Shown here: one piece after another, positions 63,283-64,000 of the stretch
Layout: each line of letters starts with the position of its first letter
How positions within the stretch are numbered: position 1 is the first letter of the stretch
Assembly: GCA_963920765.1 (NCBI GenBank)
Contig: OY987248.1
Span: 15,968,539-16,032,538, forward strand
DNA length: 64,000 nt
Origin: Ulota crispa
Taxonomy: Eukaryota > Streptophyta > Bryopsida > Orthotrichales > Orthotrichaceae
Reading direction: 5' to 3'
The notes under the pieces: generated by a model
Databases searched by the model: none
Seen by the model: the letters and a program-made list of their open reading frames with translations, nothing else
What the model was told of the DNA's origin: nothing
Translations under genes and position numbers: made by a program

Positions 63283-63709
63283 ATGTCGTCTCTTACCTGG
63301 TCGTTAGGTCGTTCCAATGTCTCATTAGTATTTTTCCACGGCGCTTCTCCTTCTTCTTCTTCGTCTTCGTCTTCCTTTTCGTTTTGGCAACAAACTTCTT
63401 CCCAGCGAGCGTTGAGCTGCAATTGCAGATTGCCTGCATACCCTAGATCTGCCGCTCATCGTATCTTGCTTCCACCGATTGGTGCCGTTGCTCCTGAAAA
63501 TCAAGTACCGGATTTGGAAGGCCATCGCCGCTTAGAATCGGTGCGTTTGAAGGATGGATTGGCTGTCATGGCAGTTGGCCATGGCGACTACCTCGGGGGA
63601 TTGTTGCGAAGCTTGGTGTCGCTGGTGGTGGCGTTGGCGATGACGGTCGGCGTCCAAGGGGCGCCGTCCTCGCGTGATACCTTCGAGGACGTTCCACAAA
63701 CCCTATCTG
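63283..63709 (+). CDS. Probable plastid-targeted membrane or lumen protein, first exon only
   Basis: 142 codons open from the first in-frame ATG, MSSLTWSLGRSNVSL, to a strong donor (G|GTGAGT at 63710). The rest lies beyond the window. Residues 1-60 are rich in Ser, Ala and Arg, poor in acids, with a run of eight Ser, as in a chloroplast transit peptide. A hydrophobic helix, LLRSLVSLVVALAMTVG at about 107-123, is followed by VQGAPSS, which could be a thylakoid signal-peptidase site or an anchor. No twin-arginine precedes it, so any lumen import would be Sec-type. The exon ends FEDVPQTLSG. I do not recognise the family with certainty; some conserved plant chloroplast proteins of unknown role carry a similar VPQTLSG before a Cys-rich region, but that is from memory and unverified. 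Confidence 0.6.
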
Positions 63710-64000
63710 GTGAGTAATGGAGCTTTGTCCTAATCTCTCACACTTTGTAAACATTCGAAGACAAAAAAAAAATCTAGACGTTTTGAAATACTTTGTTAGC
63801 TAACTACTTTTGGTACACAAGAAAGAAGTGCTATCCTTTTCATTTGTAATTGTACAAGTATGGCTTGTCCGTACTTTGAGTTAGTCTCTTTTTTAGAATC
63901 TGAATTCTAGTGACTTTTCACCCTTCCTTTCTCTACATTTTCCTCTTCTTCCCTCTCTTTCTAAATTTTGAATTTTAAATTGGTGATGGATAGACACCGA

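Overview
The window is nuclear DNA from a land plant. The genes are spliced and include plant-restricted families (a LOB-domain factor, a trihelix factor, a plant-type cytochrome c oxidase subunit 5C), and they sit in very AT-rich, transposon-littered flanks. A StAR-related phosphatidylinositol transfer protein gene, a type I know mainly from animals, amoebae, oomycetes and algae, hints at a non-seed lineage such as a bryophyte. That placement is inference only.

Layout. 1-24.1 kb: AT-rich and gene-poor, with a near-perfect 376-bp-arm inverted repeat, several MITE families, microsatellites, a decayed hAT transposase and a 58-bp tandem array. 24.1-34.5 kb: gene island with an intronless trihelix factor (minus, 25463-26392) and an 11-exon phosphatidylinositol transfer protein gene (minus, 27915-32089), then a tandem-repeat array upstream. 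34.6-37.4 kb: AT-rich spacer. 37.4-49.3 kb: second island with ELP4 (plus, 38593-41283, 8 exons), a class I LBD gene (minus, 43279-44150, 2 exons) and a 270-bp tandem array at 47.75-49.16 kb that carries a clean MITE insertion. 49.6-61 kb: AT-rich transposon field in which a COX5C gene (minus, 56985-58550, 2 exons) is embedded. 61.2-64 kb: third island ending in the first exon of a probable plastid-targeted protein (plus, from 63283), preceded by a higher-order tandem repeat.

The five complete genes do not form a pathway: transcription (trihelix, LBD), phosphoinositide transfer, Elongator/tRNA modification and respiration. The first introns of two of them look like minor-spliceosome (U12-type) introns: a GT-AG one in the transfer-protein gene and an AT-AC one in ELP4. 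The repeat landscape includes several elements flanked by TTAA with CCC(C)TNAA-type inverted ends, which look like non-autonomous piggyBac-type elements. No tRNA, rRNA or CRISPR was recognised. Exon limits were worked out by hand from reading frame, splice signals and family resemblance. No database search was possible.
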